DNA from: CAYONQ01 sp964405375
GTDB lineage: Bacteria > Planctomycetota > Phycisphaerae > Sedimentisphaerales > Anaerobacaceae
Assembly (NCBI GenBank): GCA_964405375.1
Contig: CAYONQ010000005.1
Span: forward strand, 1 to 54,961
Length of the DNA: 54,961 nucleotides
Reading direction: 5' to 3'
Below are positions 1 to 6,976 of the stretch, in pieces. The first letter of the stretch is position 1. Each line of letters begins with the position of its first letter. Below the pieces are notes generated by a model. That model was not told where the DNA came from. It worked only from the letters and a program-made list of their open reading frames with translations, and did no database searches. A program made the translations under genes and the position numbers.

Positions 1-1
1 A

Positions 2-880
2 TTGCTCTATCTGGTGCGTCAGGCAAAAGTAATGCAAGAGAATCTCAGAGAATTACTTGATGGGGTCAACCCTGCGAAAAAACAAGTATGTTCTGACATT
101 ACGATACATAGATCAGATACCATTTCCGATGTAGCTAAAGTGGTTCGGGAATATTTAGGCGTTGGGCTGAATGAGCAGTATGCCCTAACGACTAATGACA
201 AGGCATTGAAATATTGGCGGGAGGTGCTGGAAAAACACGGAGTTTTTGTCTTTAAGGATGCTTTCAAGGATGAGGAATGTTCCGGGTTCTGTCTATATGA
301 TGATGTGTTTCCCGTAATTTATATCAATAACAGCCAAGCAAAAATACGCCAGATATTTACGCTCTTTCATGAACTGGCACACCTGCTATTCAGAACTGGC
401 GGTATCGATTTAAGGCATGATGATTTTGTCCAGAGAATAAGAGGACCAAACAAGCGTGTAGAGGTGTTCTGTAATAAATTCGCGGGTGAATTTCTTGTAC
501 CTACCGAAGACATTAAACCTCGAATACGCAATCAAACCATAGACGACAATCTCCTGACACGACTTGCCAAAAAGTACAGCGTTAGTCGTGAGGTTATCTT
601 AAGAAAGTGCCTTGTTCTTAACCACATCACAAACGCATTTTATGAGGCAAAAGTGAACGAGTGGAAAGAGGAGAGATTGGCGCGTGGTAGTTCTGGTCCG
701 GGCGGCAACTCATATTACAATAAAGGGGCATACTTGGGGTCGCACTATATTGAAACCGCTTTTGGGAAATATTACCAAGGTGCCATATCAAAAACACAGC
801 TTGCCGATTACCTTGGCATGAAAGAAGCACATGTGAGCACATTCGAGGGCTATGTACTTCATAGGGGGGCGACGGCATGA
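2..880 (+). CDS. ImmA/IrrE family metallopeptidase, 5' end cut by window
   Basis: The reading frame is open from the window edge, so the first residues and probably an N-terminal Xre-type helix-turn-helix lie outside. The visible 292 residues contain the zinc-protease signature FHELAHLLF (HExxH, about residue 122) and downstream the segment EVFCNKFAGEFLVP, the usual COG2856 (ImmA/IrrE) arrangement. Family members cleave or regulate a partner repressor or antitoxin. The gene ends in an ATGA overlap with the next gene, which encodes a PIN-like protein, so the two are translationally coupled and probably form a toxin-antitoxin-type module. The family assignment is clear; the target is unknown. 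Confidence 0.85.
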   Translation: MLYLVRQAKVMQENLRELLDGVNPAKKQVCSDITIHRSDTISDVAKVVREYLGVGLNEQYALTTNDKALKYWREVLEKHGVFVFKDAFKDEECSGFCLYDDVFPVIYINNSQAKIRQIFTLFHELAHLLFRTGGIDLRHDDFVQRIRGPNKRVEVFCNKFAGEFLVPTEDIKPRIRNQTIDDNLLTRLAKKYSVSREVILRKCLVLNHITNAFYEAKVNEWKEERLARGSSGPGGNSYYNKGAYLGSHYIETAFGKYYQGAISKTQLADYLGMKEAHVSTFEGYVLHRGATA

Positions 881-1347
881 AATATGTTTTTGACAGCGAT
901 TCTCTTATCAACCTATTCAGGCATTATTACCCAGAAAGGTTTCCTACACTGTGGGAAAAGTTTGATGCTTTGGTCTCTAGAGGAAAGCTTGTTTCGGTCA
1001 GGGAAGTTTTTAATGAAATTGGATCAAGTGAAGATTCGCTGGCGATTTGGGCAAAAGAAAAGAAAAACATATTATTCTTAGAGTCGACAACTGAAGAATT
1101 TAAACTTGTAGGTGAGATTTTCCAAGTGCGGCATTTTCAGGCGATGATTCGTAAACAGGAAAGACTCAAGGGAAAGCCAGTTGCTGATCCATTTATTATT
1201 GCCAGAGCAAAAATTTCTGGTGCCTGTGTGGTAACTCAAGAGAAAAAAACAGACAATGCGGCAAAGATTCCAAATGTCTGCGAACATTTTAAGATACCTT
1301 GCATTGACCTTGAAGGTTTTATGAAAAAAGAAAGCTGGACATTTTAG
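877..1347 (+). CDS. PIN-like (DUF4411) protein, putative RNase toxin
   Basis: This 156-residue protein starts in a 4-nt overlap with the metallopeptidase gene. It has the acidic pattern of PIN-fold nucleases: Asp residues in the N-terminal FDSDSLINL, a Glu in EVFNEI near residue 45, and Asp in VADPFIIARA near residue 105, followed by VVTQEKK. DUF4411 proteins are PIN-like and are often encoded next to Xre/ImmA-IrrE proteins. The neighbour argues for a toxin-antitoxin-like pair, with the upstream Xre-peptidase as regulator. Nuclease activity is inferred, not shown. Nothing suggests truncation. Confidence 0.75.
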   Translation: MKYVFDSDSLINLFRHYYPERFPTLWEKFDALVSRGKLVSVREVFNEIGSSEDSLAIWAKEKKNILFLESTTEEFKLVGEIFQVRHFQAMIRKQERLKGKPVADPFIIARAKISGACVVTQEKKTDNAAKIPNVCEHFKIPCIDLEGFMKKESWTF

Positions 1348-1441
1348 TAAAAGATAGATATGGCATTACATCCTGATTTCCCCCTCAAAATCAGTTGACT
1401 TTGTGTTTAAGTCATTTTTATATGCAAAAATAGGCGGGGTG

Positions 1442-1476
1442 TTTCGATTTTCGATTTATTATTTACGATTGTGTAA
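1442..1476. repeat. heptamer array 1
   Basis: Five consecutive 7-nt units in perfect phase, including TTTCGAT twice and TTACGAT. The core resembles the array at 1615-1663, 140 bp away and in the same orientation. Confidence 0.75.
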
Positions 1477-1480
1477 TTGA

Positions 1481-1534
1481 GATTCTTCACTTCGCCCTGC
1501 ACCGCTACTGGTGCAGGGCTTCGTTCAGAATGAC
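1481..1534. repeat. GATTCTTC...AATGACA palindromic repeat
   Basis: An outer imperfect palindrome (GATTCTTCACTTCG / TTCGTTCAGAATGAC) surrounds an inner hairpin, CCTGCACC / GGTGCAGG. It is one of four related palindromes in the window, each with GATT at one end and AATGAC at the other. Confidence 0.65.
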
Positions 1535-1545
1535 AGATTATAATA

Positions 1546-1572
1546 GATTCCTCGGCTGTGCTCGGAATGACA
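1546..1572. repeat. GATTCCTC...GGAATGACA palindromic repeat
   Basis: Short form of the same palindrome family. The arms GATTCCTCGG and CTCGGAATGAC are close together, with no inner G+C-rich hairpin. Confidence 0.6.
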
Positions 1573-1614
1573 AACGGTTATTGTTGTTTGAAGAGTTCGG
1601 GCTGGGGGGGGCAA

Positions 1615-1663
1615 TTTACTATTTATTATTTACGATTGACGATTGTCGATTGTGGAGTTGAGG
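1615..1663. repeat. heptamer array 2
   Basis: Seven 7-nt units drift gradually along the array, from TTTACTA through TTTACGA and TTGACGA to TTGTGGA, without losing phase. The drift, as opposed to random mismatches, is the notable feature. Confidence 0.8.
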
Positions 1664-1680
1664 GTGGTGTGTTGGGTATT

Positions 1681-1707
1681 GCGTCGCCGTGTCGGCGACG
1701 GCTAAAC
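1681..1707. repeat. GTCGCCG hairpin repeat, copy 1
   Basis: Self-complementary CGTCGCCG / CGGCGACG followed by GCTAAAC. A closely similar 27-nt sequence occurs at 16877-16903. Confidence 0.55.
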
Positions 1708-1741
1708 GTAAAGCATTCCTCACGCGGGTAACCCTCCGGCA

Positions 1742-1779
1742 GCAAGAAAACCCCCAATCCCAAAAGACGGGATTGGGGG
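1742..1779 (-). terminator. Rho-independent terminator after ruvB
   Basis: On the minus strand an 11-bp perfect stem, CCCCCAATCCC / GGGATTGGGGG, has a 7-nt loop and is followed by TTTTCTT. It lies 45 nt past the ruvB stop and closes the hisC-to-ruvB run of genes. Confidence 0.85.
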
Positions 1780-1792
1780 CTAAACATTTTTA

Positions 1793-1818
1793 GATTGCCG
1801 CGCTGCGCTCGCAATGAC
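1793..1818. repeat. GATTGCCG...CAATGAC palindromic repeat
   Basis: Arms GATTGCCGCGC and GCGCTCGCAATGAC, the third member of the palindrome family, ending five bases before the ruvB stop codon. Confidence 0.6.
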
Positions 1819-1823
1819 GTTGC

Positions 1824-2876
1824 CTACGATTCTTCTTTTTTGAAGAGTTCTTGCTGGTCGGTTGTGGCTTCTTTTTTGTGGTATTTCAGGGCGAGATGTT
1901 TGCAGGCGAATTTTGTGATTTCCCGGCCTCGTTTGGTTCGGCGTAGAAAGCCGATTTGCAGAAGATACGGCTCGACGACGTCTTCAAGCGTGTCCCTTTC
2001 TTCGCCTAACGTTGCGGCGATGGCGTCTATGCCGGCGGGGCCGCCGTCGTAGACATTAACCAGCGCACGGAGAAAGGCCCTATCCAGCTCATCGAGGCCC
2101 AGCGTGTCAATTTGCTCCATTTTCAGTGCACTTTCGACTATGGCGGTGCTCAGAACCCCTTTGCCTTTTACCTGCGCGTAGTCTCGCACGCGTTTTAACA
2201 GTCGATTTGCCACTCGCGGTGCGCCGCGGGCACGGCTGGCAATCAGTTCGAGCGTTCCATCTTCACAGTGTAACTGCAATAATCCTGCGGACCTGACTAA
2301 AATGGCTGTTAATTCTTCGGTGCTATAGAAGTCCAAATGATAGAGCATGCCGAACCGGCCCCTAAGGGGTGCGCTTAGCAGGCCTGCGCGTGTCGTTGCG
2401 CCGATTAAGGTGAAGCGTTTGAGCGGGAAGTTTATCGTTTTTGCGTGCAGGCCGCTATCGACGGTGAAATCGACTCTGAATTCCTCCATCGCAGGGTAGA
2501 TGAATTCCTCTACGGGGGTGCTGAGGCGGTGGATCTCGTCGATAAAGAGGACATCGCCGGTATTTATGTTGCTCAGAAGGCCCATCACATCGCCTTGCTT
2601 TGTCAGGGCGGGGCCTGATGAGCATCGGATTCTGGCCTGCATTTCGTTTGCGACGACGTTTGCCAGTGTTGTTTTGCCCAGCCCGGGCGGGCCATAGAAC
2701 AGGATGTGCTCGAGGGGTTCCGCCCTTTGTTTAGCGGCGGTTATGGCGATAGAGAGCTTTTCCTTGACGTTGCGCTGGCCTACACATTCGTCGAGGTACT
2801 TCGGGCGAAGAGAGACGTTAAAGGTTTCGTCCTGCTCGTTCAGTGGCCGTCCGCTTATGACTCTTCCTATTGACAT
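1824..2876 (-). CDS. ruvB: Holliday junction branch-migration helicase RuvB
   Basis: RuvB is the AAA+ ring motor that, with RuvA, drives branch migration of Holliday junctions before RuvC cleavage. The 350-residue protein has Walker A GPPGLGKTT near residue 61, Walker B DEIHRL near 113, the sensor region GATTRAGLLSAPLRGRFG and a C-terminal winged-helix domain ending in RRTKRGREITKFA. Length and motifs are normal. Its ATG lies two bases after the stop of the small four-helix-bundle gene, and I see no clear Shine-Dalgarno before it because that space is occupied by a heptamer array. Translation is therefore probably coupled to the upstream frame. Confidence 0.97.
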   Translation of the reverse strand: MSIGRVISGRPLNEQDETFNVSLRPKYLDECVGQRNVKEKLSIAITAAKQRAEPLEHILFYGPPGLGKTTLANVVANEMQARIRCSSGPALTKQGDVMGLLSNINTGDVLFIDEIHRLSTPVEEFIYPAMEEFRVDFTVDSGLHAKTINFPLKRFTLIGATTRAGLLSAPLRGRFGMLYHLDFYSTEELTAILVRSAGLLQLHCEDGTLELIASRARGAPRVANRLLKRVRDYAQVKGKGVLSTAIVESALKMEQIDTLGLDELDRAFLRALVNVYDGGPAGIDAIAATLGEERDTLEDVVEPYLLQIGFLRRTKRGREITKFACKHLALKYHKKEATTDQQELFKKEES

Positions 2877-2878
2877 AG

Positions 2879-3163
2879 TTAATTAAACTTAACTTTGAAC
2901 ATTGAACTTTCAACTTTCAACCATCTATATGTTTCTCGCAGTTCTTTCAGGCAAATCCTCATCTTATGAATGAAATCATTATTAGACTCCGCTGCCTGAG
3001 CTTCTCCGTGATTTGGGTAAGGACTGGTACCAGAACGCAAAAGCTGATTTGCTATATGATTTCCCGTCCTTGTATTCGGCAATGCTTCAACAACCTTGAT
3101 TATGTTAATAGTATAATTCAATAATCTTCCTTCAAGGTCATACTTTCGATCATCGTTCTTCAT
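2879..3163 (-). CDS. four-helix bundle (S23/IVP-like) protein, C-terminally truncated
   Basis: These 94 residues match the family found as intervening sequences in 23S rRNA genes and as many free-standing copies. Characteristic segments are LEGRLLNYTINIIKVVEALP, IANQLLRSGTSPYPNHGEAQ, and the helix with DFIHKMRICLKELRETYRWL. Full-length relatives run about 115-130 residues and have a fourth helix. Here the frame ends in SSMFKVKFN, which is the translated heptamer array at 2886-2920, so the last helix is missing. A second array (3169-3203) ends just before the start. The gene is wedged between ruvA and ruvB, which are normally adjacent, so it looks inserted. Function of this family is unknown; this copy may be a decayed passenger. 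Confidence 0.8.
   Translation of the reverse strand: MKNDDRKYDLEGRLLNYTINIIKVVEALPNTRTGNHIANQLLRSGTSPYPNHGEAQAAESNNDFIHKMRICLKELRETYRWLKVESSMFKVKFN
2886..2920. repeat. heptamer array 3, overlapping the 3' end of the four-helix gene
   Basis: Five 7-nt units on the plus strand, such as CTTTGAA, CATTGAA and CTTTCAA (twice). It supplies the last codons of the four-helix-bundle frame and the leader of ruvB, and is in inverted orientation to the array at 3169-3203. Confidence 0.8.
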
Positions 3164-3168
3164 TTTTA

Positions 3169-3203
3169 TTCAAAGTTCAAAGTTCTACGTTCGATGTTCA
3201 ACT
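3169..3203. repeat. heptamer array 4, upstream of the four-helix gene
   Basis: Five 7-nt units on the plus strand: TTCAAAG twice, then TTCTACG, TTCGATG and TTCAACT. Read on the minus strand (CTTTGAA, CATCGAA) it matches the plus-strand units of array 3, so the two arrays are inverted around the gene. It lies just beyond the 3' end of ruvA. Confidence 0.8.
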
Positions 3204-3205
3204 TA

Positions 3206-3835
3206 TCAGACTTCTACTCCTTGTTTCAGGCGGTACACTAAAGGCACGAGCTGTTCAGCGGAGTTTGCATCGGGATGTCTTTTGCAGGCCAGCTCGATAA
3301 GCTCCATTGCCTCGTTTCTTTTTTCGCCCCAGGCGATAAGGATTTCGAGTGCTTCGGCCTGAAACGGTTTAAATCTCATTTCCGCGGGTCTTGTGGGTTC
3401 TGCCCCGATTGCAAACTGGCTGAGCTTGCCTCGTAATTCTGCGATAATCTGGGCGGCCATCCGCTTACCCACGCCTTCGAGCGATGTCAGCATCTTGTCG
3501 TCGCCATTTTCTATCGCAGCGGCTATTGTGGCTATGGGGAAGCTCAAAGCCCGCAGGCCCTTCTTTATGCCTATCCCTTTGACGCTGACGAATTTGGTGA
3601 AGAAATCCCTTTCGGCGGCGGTTAAGAAGCCGACCATTCTCGGGACAAAGTTGCCGCCGGCGGGAGTGCCTTCGTAATATTCCATTGTGCAAAGTGCGAT
3701 GTCCGAATCGATTTTGTCCGAGAGTGCATTTATACAATAGCCCGGCAGCATTACCTCATAGCCGACAGGGCCGAGCTGGATGAGGCAGGCGTCTTTGTCG
3801 AGCTTTACAAGTTTTCCTTCAATTCTGGCAATCAT
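3206..3835 (-). CDS. ruvA: Holliday junction DNA-binding subunit RuvA
   Basis: RuvA forms the tetramer that grips the Holliday junction and loads RuvB. The 209-residue protein has the N-terminal OB-fold (MIARIEGKLVKLD, IQLGPVGYEVMLP), the two helix-hairpin-helix segments around FTKFVSVKGIGIKKGLRAL and LTSLEGVGKRMAAQIIAELR, and a C-terminal domain III that contacts RuvB. Length is normal. The start ATG abuts a heptamer array (3835-3876) that fills the gap to ruvC, and no Shine-Dalgarno is visible in it, so initiation may depend on the structure of, or coupling from, ruvC. Confidence 0.96.
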   Translation of the reverse strand: MIARIEGKLVKLDKDACLIQLGPVGYEVMLPGYCINALSDKIDSDIALCTMEYYEGTPAGGNFVPRMVGFLTAAERDFFTKFVSVKGIGIKKGLRALSFPIATIAAAIENGDDKMLTSLEGVGKRMAAQIIAELRGKLSQFAIGAEPTRPAEMRFKPFQAEALEILIAWGEKRNEAMELIELACKRHPDANSAEQLVPLVYRLKQGVEV

Positions 3836-3876
3836 AATTCGTGATTCGTGGTTCGTGATTCGTTATTCGATATTCA
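3835..3876. repeat. heptamer array 5 in the ruvC-ruvA gap
   Basis: Six 7-nt units: TAATTCG, TGATTCG (twice), TGGTTCG, TTATTCG and ATATTCA. It fills nearly the whole intergenic gap and touches the ruvA start codon. Confidence 0.8.
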
Positions 3877-3878
3877 AT

Positions 3879-4379
3879 TTAGCCGCTGAGTATTTTACTG
3901 TCCAGCCGGGTGACCGAATTTGCACAGCAAAGTGCCACGGCGATAGCATCGGCGACGTCGGGCGGCTGCGGCGGTTCGTCGAGAGAGAAAAATGTTTGAA
4001 TCGTTCTTTGAACCTGCTCTTTCGAGGCCCGGCCATTGCCGGTAACGGATTTTTTTATACGCGTGGCACTGAAACTTGCCACCTCAATTGCCGCCTCTGC
4101 GCATTTCTGGAGGATAACACCTCTTGCGTGTGCCATCAATATAGCGGTTTTCGGATGTGTGTAGTGGGAGTAAAGCTCTTCCACGGCTACAATCTGCGGG
4201 CTGAATTTCTCAAGCAGGGACTTTGTATCTTCGGCAATTTGGTTCAGCTTTAGTTCCAACGCCGAGGTGTTGTCTGTTTTGAAGACGCCTGCTTCGATTA
4301 GTTTTTCTCCGTCTTCGTCTGTTTGAAGACAGGCGTATCCACAAATCTGCAAGCCCGGGTCTATGCCGAGTATTGTCAT
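3879..4379 (-). CDS. ruvC: crossover junction endodeoxyribonuclease RuvC
   Basis: RuvC is the resolvase that nicks Holliday junctions symmetrically. The RNase H-like fold starts with MTILGIDPGLQICGYA (first catalytic Asp). A second acidic residue sits in VAVEELYSHYTHPKTA, and the C-terminal PPDVADAIAVALC gives the remaining aspartates. I chose the ATG at 4379 (166 aa) because GGAG lies seven bases upstream; in-frame ATGs at 4385 and 4391 would overlap the cysS stop and place the GGAG inside the coding sequence. It follows cysS by two bases and leads the ruvC-ruvA-ruvB run. Confidence 0.95.
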   Translation of the reverse strand: MTILGIDPGLQICGYACLQTDEDGEKLIEAGVFKTDNTSALELKLNQIAEDTKSLLEKFSPQIVAVEELYSHYTHPKTAILMAHARGVILQKCAEAAIEVASFSATRIKKSVTGNGRASKEQVQRTIQTFFSLDEPPQPPDVADAIAVALCCANSVTRLDSKILSG

Positions 4380-4381
4380 TT

Positions 4382-5857
4382 TCATCTCCATGTAGTAGTT
4401 CCGTCAGGCTCGTCCATTATCGTAATGTCAGAGTCGGTCAGTGTTTGCCTGATTTCGTCTGCTGTTTTAAAATCTTTTCTTTTACGGGCTTCGTTACGCT
4501 GCTTGATTAAAGAATCAACTATGCCAGCGAATTTCTGGTGTTCTGTCATAGTGATTTGAGTATATTCGTCTTTTACGATGCCCAAGACCTCTCCTCCCAG
4601 ATTCCTAAACAAATCATCGACTTCGTTAAGGGTCTCTTTGGTTACGGTTGTTTCTTCGAGCAGGGCGTTTGCCAGGCGAACCAGCTCGAACAAAACCGAT
4701 AATGCGATAGAGGTATTCAAGTCATCGTTCATTGCGGATTCGAATTTCTCTTTTAACTGCTTTAACTGCTCTGCTATCTTCTTATCAATCTCACCTTCGG
4801 GGGCGGAGCTCCATTTTTTTCTGACTGCTATAACTGTTGCCGTTATTTTATTGTAGCCACTTTGAGCTGCGAACAGTGCGGCATCCGAGAAATCGAGGGG
4901 GCTTCTGTAATGGCTGTTCAAAATAAGCTGTCTTACCGCCAGGGGGTCGTAGCTTTTGGTTAATCTTTCGTGCGTACCGGAAAATGCCTGCTTGAGCGTG
5001 ATGAAGTTATTTAAGCTCTTGCCCATTTTCTGGCTGTCAACGGTAACCATATTGTTGTGCAGCCAGTATCGAGCGAATTGCACGTCATTGGCGGCTTCGG
5101 CCTGGGCGATTTCACAGTCGTGGTGTGGGAACTGGTTTTCCAGTCCGCCGCCGTGGATGTCGATTGTGTTTCCGAGGTATTTCATCGCCATTACGGAGCA
5201 TTCGAGGTGCCAGCCGGGGAAGCCGGGGCCCCAGGGACTTGGCCATTGCATAATGTGGTTCGGCTGGGCCTTTTTCCAGAGTGCGAAGTCGGCGGGATTT
5301 TTTTTGTCCGGCGAGACCTCAACGCGTGCACCGGCCAGCATATCTTCGATGTTTCTGCCCGATAGTTTTCCGTAATCGGCGAATTTCGAGACGTCGAAAT
5401 ACACCGAGCCGTTGGCTTCATAGGCGTAGCCCTTTTTCAGGAGCGTTTTTACCAACTCTATTTGCTCGACTATATGGCCGGTGGCCCGTGGGCTTATGTC
5501 GGGCCTGACACAGTTTAATCTATCCATATCCTCAAAATAGCTGCGTGTGTAGTATTCGGCGAGTGCCATCGGGTGCTTTTTTTCTTTTTTTGCGGCCTCG
5601 GCGATTTTATCCTCGCCCTGGTCGGCGTCATCGGTGAGATGGCCTACATCGGTTATATTCTGGACGTAGGTTACGCTGTAATCGAGGTAGCGAAGATAGC
5701 GGACCAGCACGTCGAAGCTGACGTAGCTTTTTGCGTGGCCTAAATGTGCGTGGCCATAGACGGTCGGGCCGCAGACGTAGATTCCGACTTTGCCTTTTTT
5801 TAGCGGTTTAAATTGCTCTTTTTTTCTCGTTAAGCTGTTATAAAGCTGCAAAGCCAT
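4382..5857 (-). CDS. cysS: cysteine--tRNA ligase
   Basis: Class I aminoacyl-tRNA synthetase charging tRNA-Cys. HIGH-type motif HAHLGHAKSYVSFD follows the zinc-ligand Cys of YVCGPTVYG. The other zinc ligands are in WHLECSVMAMKYL and GGLENQFPHHDCEIAQ, and the signature KMGKSLNNF (KMSKS variant) lies near residue 280. The C-terminal helical DALR-type region is present. The start at 5857 (MALQLYNSL, 491 aa) has AAGG at proper spacing; a GTG at 5866 is in frame but badly placed. It is 15 nt downstream of ispF, in the same run of genes. Confidence 0.97.
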   Translation of the reverse strand: MALQLYNSLTRKKEQFKPLKKGKVGIYVCGPTVYGHAHLGHAKSYVSFDVLVRYLRYLDYSVTYVQNITDVGHLTDDADQGEDKIAEAAKKEKKHPMALAEYYTRSYFEDMDRLNCVRPDISPRATGHIVEQIELVKTLLKKGYAYEANGSVYFDVSKFADYGKLSGRNIEDMLAGARVEVSPDKKNPADFALWKKAQPNHIMQWPSPWGPGFPGWHLECSVMAMKYLGNTIDIHGGGLENQFPHHDCEIAQAEAANDVQFARYWLHNNMVTVDSQKMGKSLNNFITLKQAFSGTHERLTKSYDPLAVRQLILNSHYRSPLDFSDAALFAAQSGYNKITATVIAVRKKWSSAPEGEIDKKIAEQLKQLKEKFESAMNDDLNTSIALSVLFELVRLANALLEETTVTKETLNEVDDLFRNLGGEVLGIVKDEYTQITMTEHQKFAGIVDSLIKQRNEARKRKDFKTADEIRQTLTDSDITIMDEPDGTTTWR

Positions 5858-5872
5858 AAGGAACACCTTGCA

Positions 5873-6385
5873 TCACAGGGTTCTTTTGTATTTTCTTTTC
5901 AAGAGTGCGGCTGCGGTTGCAGCGATAGCGTCGCCGGCGCCTATTTCGCCGAGGCCTTCGTTTGTTTTTGCCTTGACGTTAACGGCTGTAAAATCGATGC
6001 CTAAAAGCCCGGCGATGCACCTTTTCATCTGGCCTTTAACCTGCTGTAACTTCGGCTGTTCAGCGTGTATTGTCAAATCGACATTGACTACCGTCCAGCG
6101 TTTTTCTTCGAGCCGTTCCTTTACGTCAAGCAGAAGCTCCTTGCTGTCTGCGTCTTTGAATTTGGGGTCCGTGTCGGGAAACAATGTCCCTATATCGCCC
6201 AAGCCCGCAGCTCCGAGCAGTGCGTCAATAACGGCGTGCAGGGCGACGTCGCCGTCGCTGTGTCCGGCCAGGCCGGCGGGGTACGGCACGCAGATACCGC
6301 CGAGCATAAGCTTTCTGCCCTCGACTACCTCGTGGATGTCGGTGCCGATACCGGTTCGATATTCGTGGTCGTGTTCTTCAATCAC
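5873..6385 (-). CDS. ispF: 2-C-methyl-D-erythritol 2,4-cyclodiphosphate synthase
   Basis: Fifth enzyme of the MEP isoprenoid route: it cyclises 4-diphosphocytidyl-methylerythritol 2-phosphate with release of CMP. At 170 residues it has the family layout: metal ligands in TDIHEV, the GGICVPYPAGLAGHSDGDV loop with the third His, LGAAGLGDIGTLFPDTDP, and C-terminal VKAKTNEGLGEIGAGDAIAA. It starts with GTG inside a four-base overlap with the hisB stop, so translation is coupled. The placement in a histidine/cysS run is one of convenience, with no obvious pathway link. Confidence 0.95.
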   Translation of the reverse strand: MIEEHDHEYRTGIGTDIHEVVEGRKLMLGGICVPYPAGLAGHSDGDVALHAVIDALLGAAGLGDIGTLFPDTDPKFKDADSKELLLDVKERLEEKRWTVVNVDLTIHAEQPKLQQVKGQMKRCIAGLLGIDFTAVNVKAKTNEGLGEIGAGDAIAATAAALLKRKYKRTL

Positions 6386-6966
6386 AATACGCCCTTTGTG
6401 CTTGGGATGTCGGTTCCGACGATTTTGACGGCCTCTGCCAGTGCCTGGCCGAGCGCTTTAAAAATTGCCTCGGCTATGTGGTGGCTGTTCGTGCCATAAG
6501 GGACGTTGATGTGCAGGTTAAATTTACCGGTGTTTGAGAAACTCCGCATCAGCTCTTGGAGGCACTCGACGTCAAAGTCACCGATTTTATCGGTGCGGTA
6601 GTCGGCGTTATAGACGCAACTGGCTCTGCCGGACAAATCCACAGATACATTCGCCAAGGCGTCTTCCATCGGCACGGAGCTGTGGCCGTATCTGGCGATG
6701 CCTTTTTTGTCGCCGAGCGCTTTGGTCAGGCATTCGCCGAGGCATATCGCTATGTCTTCGACGGTGTGGTGCGCATCGACGTTTAAGTCGCCTTTGGCGT
6801 TGACCGTCAAATCGATTTTGCCGTGCTTGCTTAAGTGCGTGAGCATATGGTCCAGGAAGCCGAGGCCGGTATCGATTTCATATTTGCCGACGCCGTCGAG
6901 GTTAAGCTTTAGCGTAACGTCGGTTTCTTTTGTCTGCCTGTGAGTTTTGGCGGTTCTGGCTTTCAT
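6382..6966 (-). CDS. hisB: imidazoleglycerol-phosphate dehydratase
   Basis: Sixth histidine-biosynthesis step, converting imidazole-glycerol phosphate to imidazole-acetol phosphate. The 194-residue monofunctional form shows the paired metal-binding repeats: GLGFLDHMLTHLSKHG with DAHHTVEDIAICLG, and LHINVPYGTNSHHIAEAIFK near the C-terminus. There is no fused histidinol-phosphatase domain. It sits ten nucleotides after hisC, whose product acts on the HisB product, and overlaps ispF. Confidence 0.96.
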   Translation of the reverse strand: MKARTAKTHRQTKETDVTLKLNLDGVGKYEIDTGLGFLDHMLTHLSKHGKIDLTVNAKGDLNVDAHHTVEDIAICLGECLTKALGDKKGIARYGHSSVPMEDALANVSVDLSGRASCVYNADYRTDKIGDFDVECLQELMRSFSNTGKFNLHINVPYGTNSHHIAEAIFKALGQALAEAVKIVGTDIPSTKGVL

Positions 6967-6976
6967 AAAAGTATTC

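Larger units (their letters stand above)
1348..1823. other. gene-free repeat-rich spacer
   Basis: I find no credible gene in this 476-nt spacer between the toxin-antitoxin-type pair and ruvB. It holds two heptamer arrays (1442-1476 and 1615-1663), three GATT...AATGAC palindromes (1481-1534, 1546-1572, 1793-1818), a GTCGCCG hairpin shared with 16877-16903, a run of eight G at about 1604-1611, and the ruvB terminator at 1751-1779. Confidence 0.8.

Noticed and set aside
2886..3203. CRISPR-like array
   Set aside because: The repeated units are 7 nt with no spacers of constant length, and there are no cas genes.
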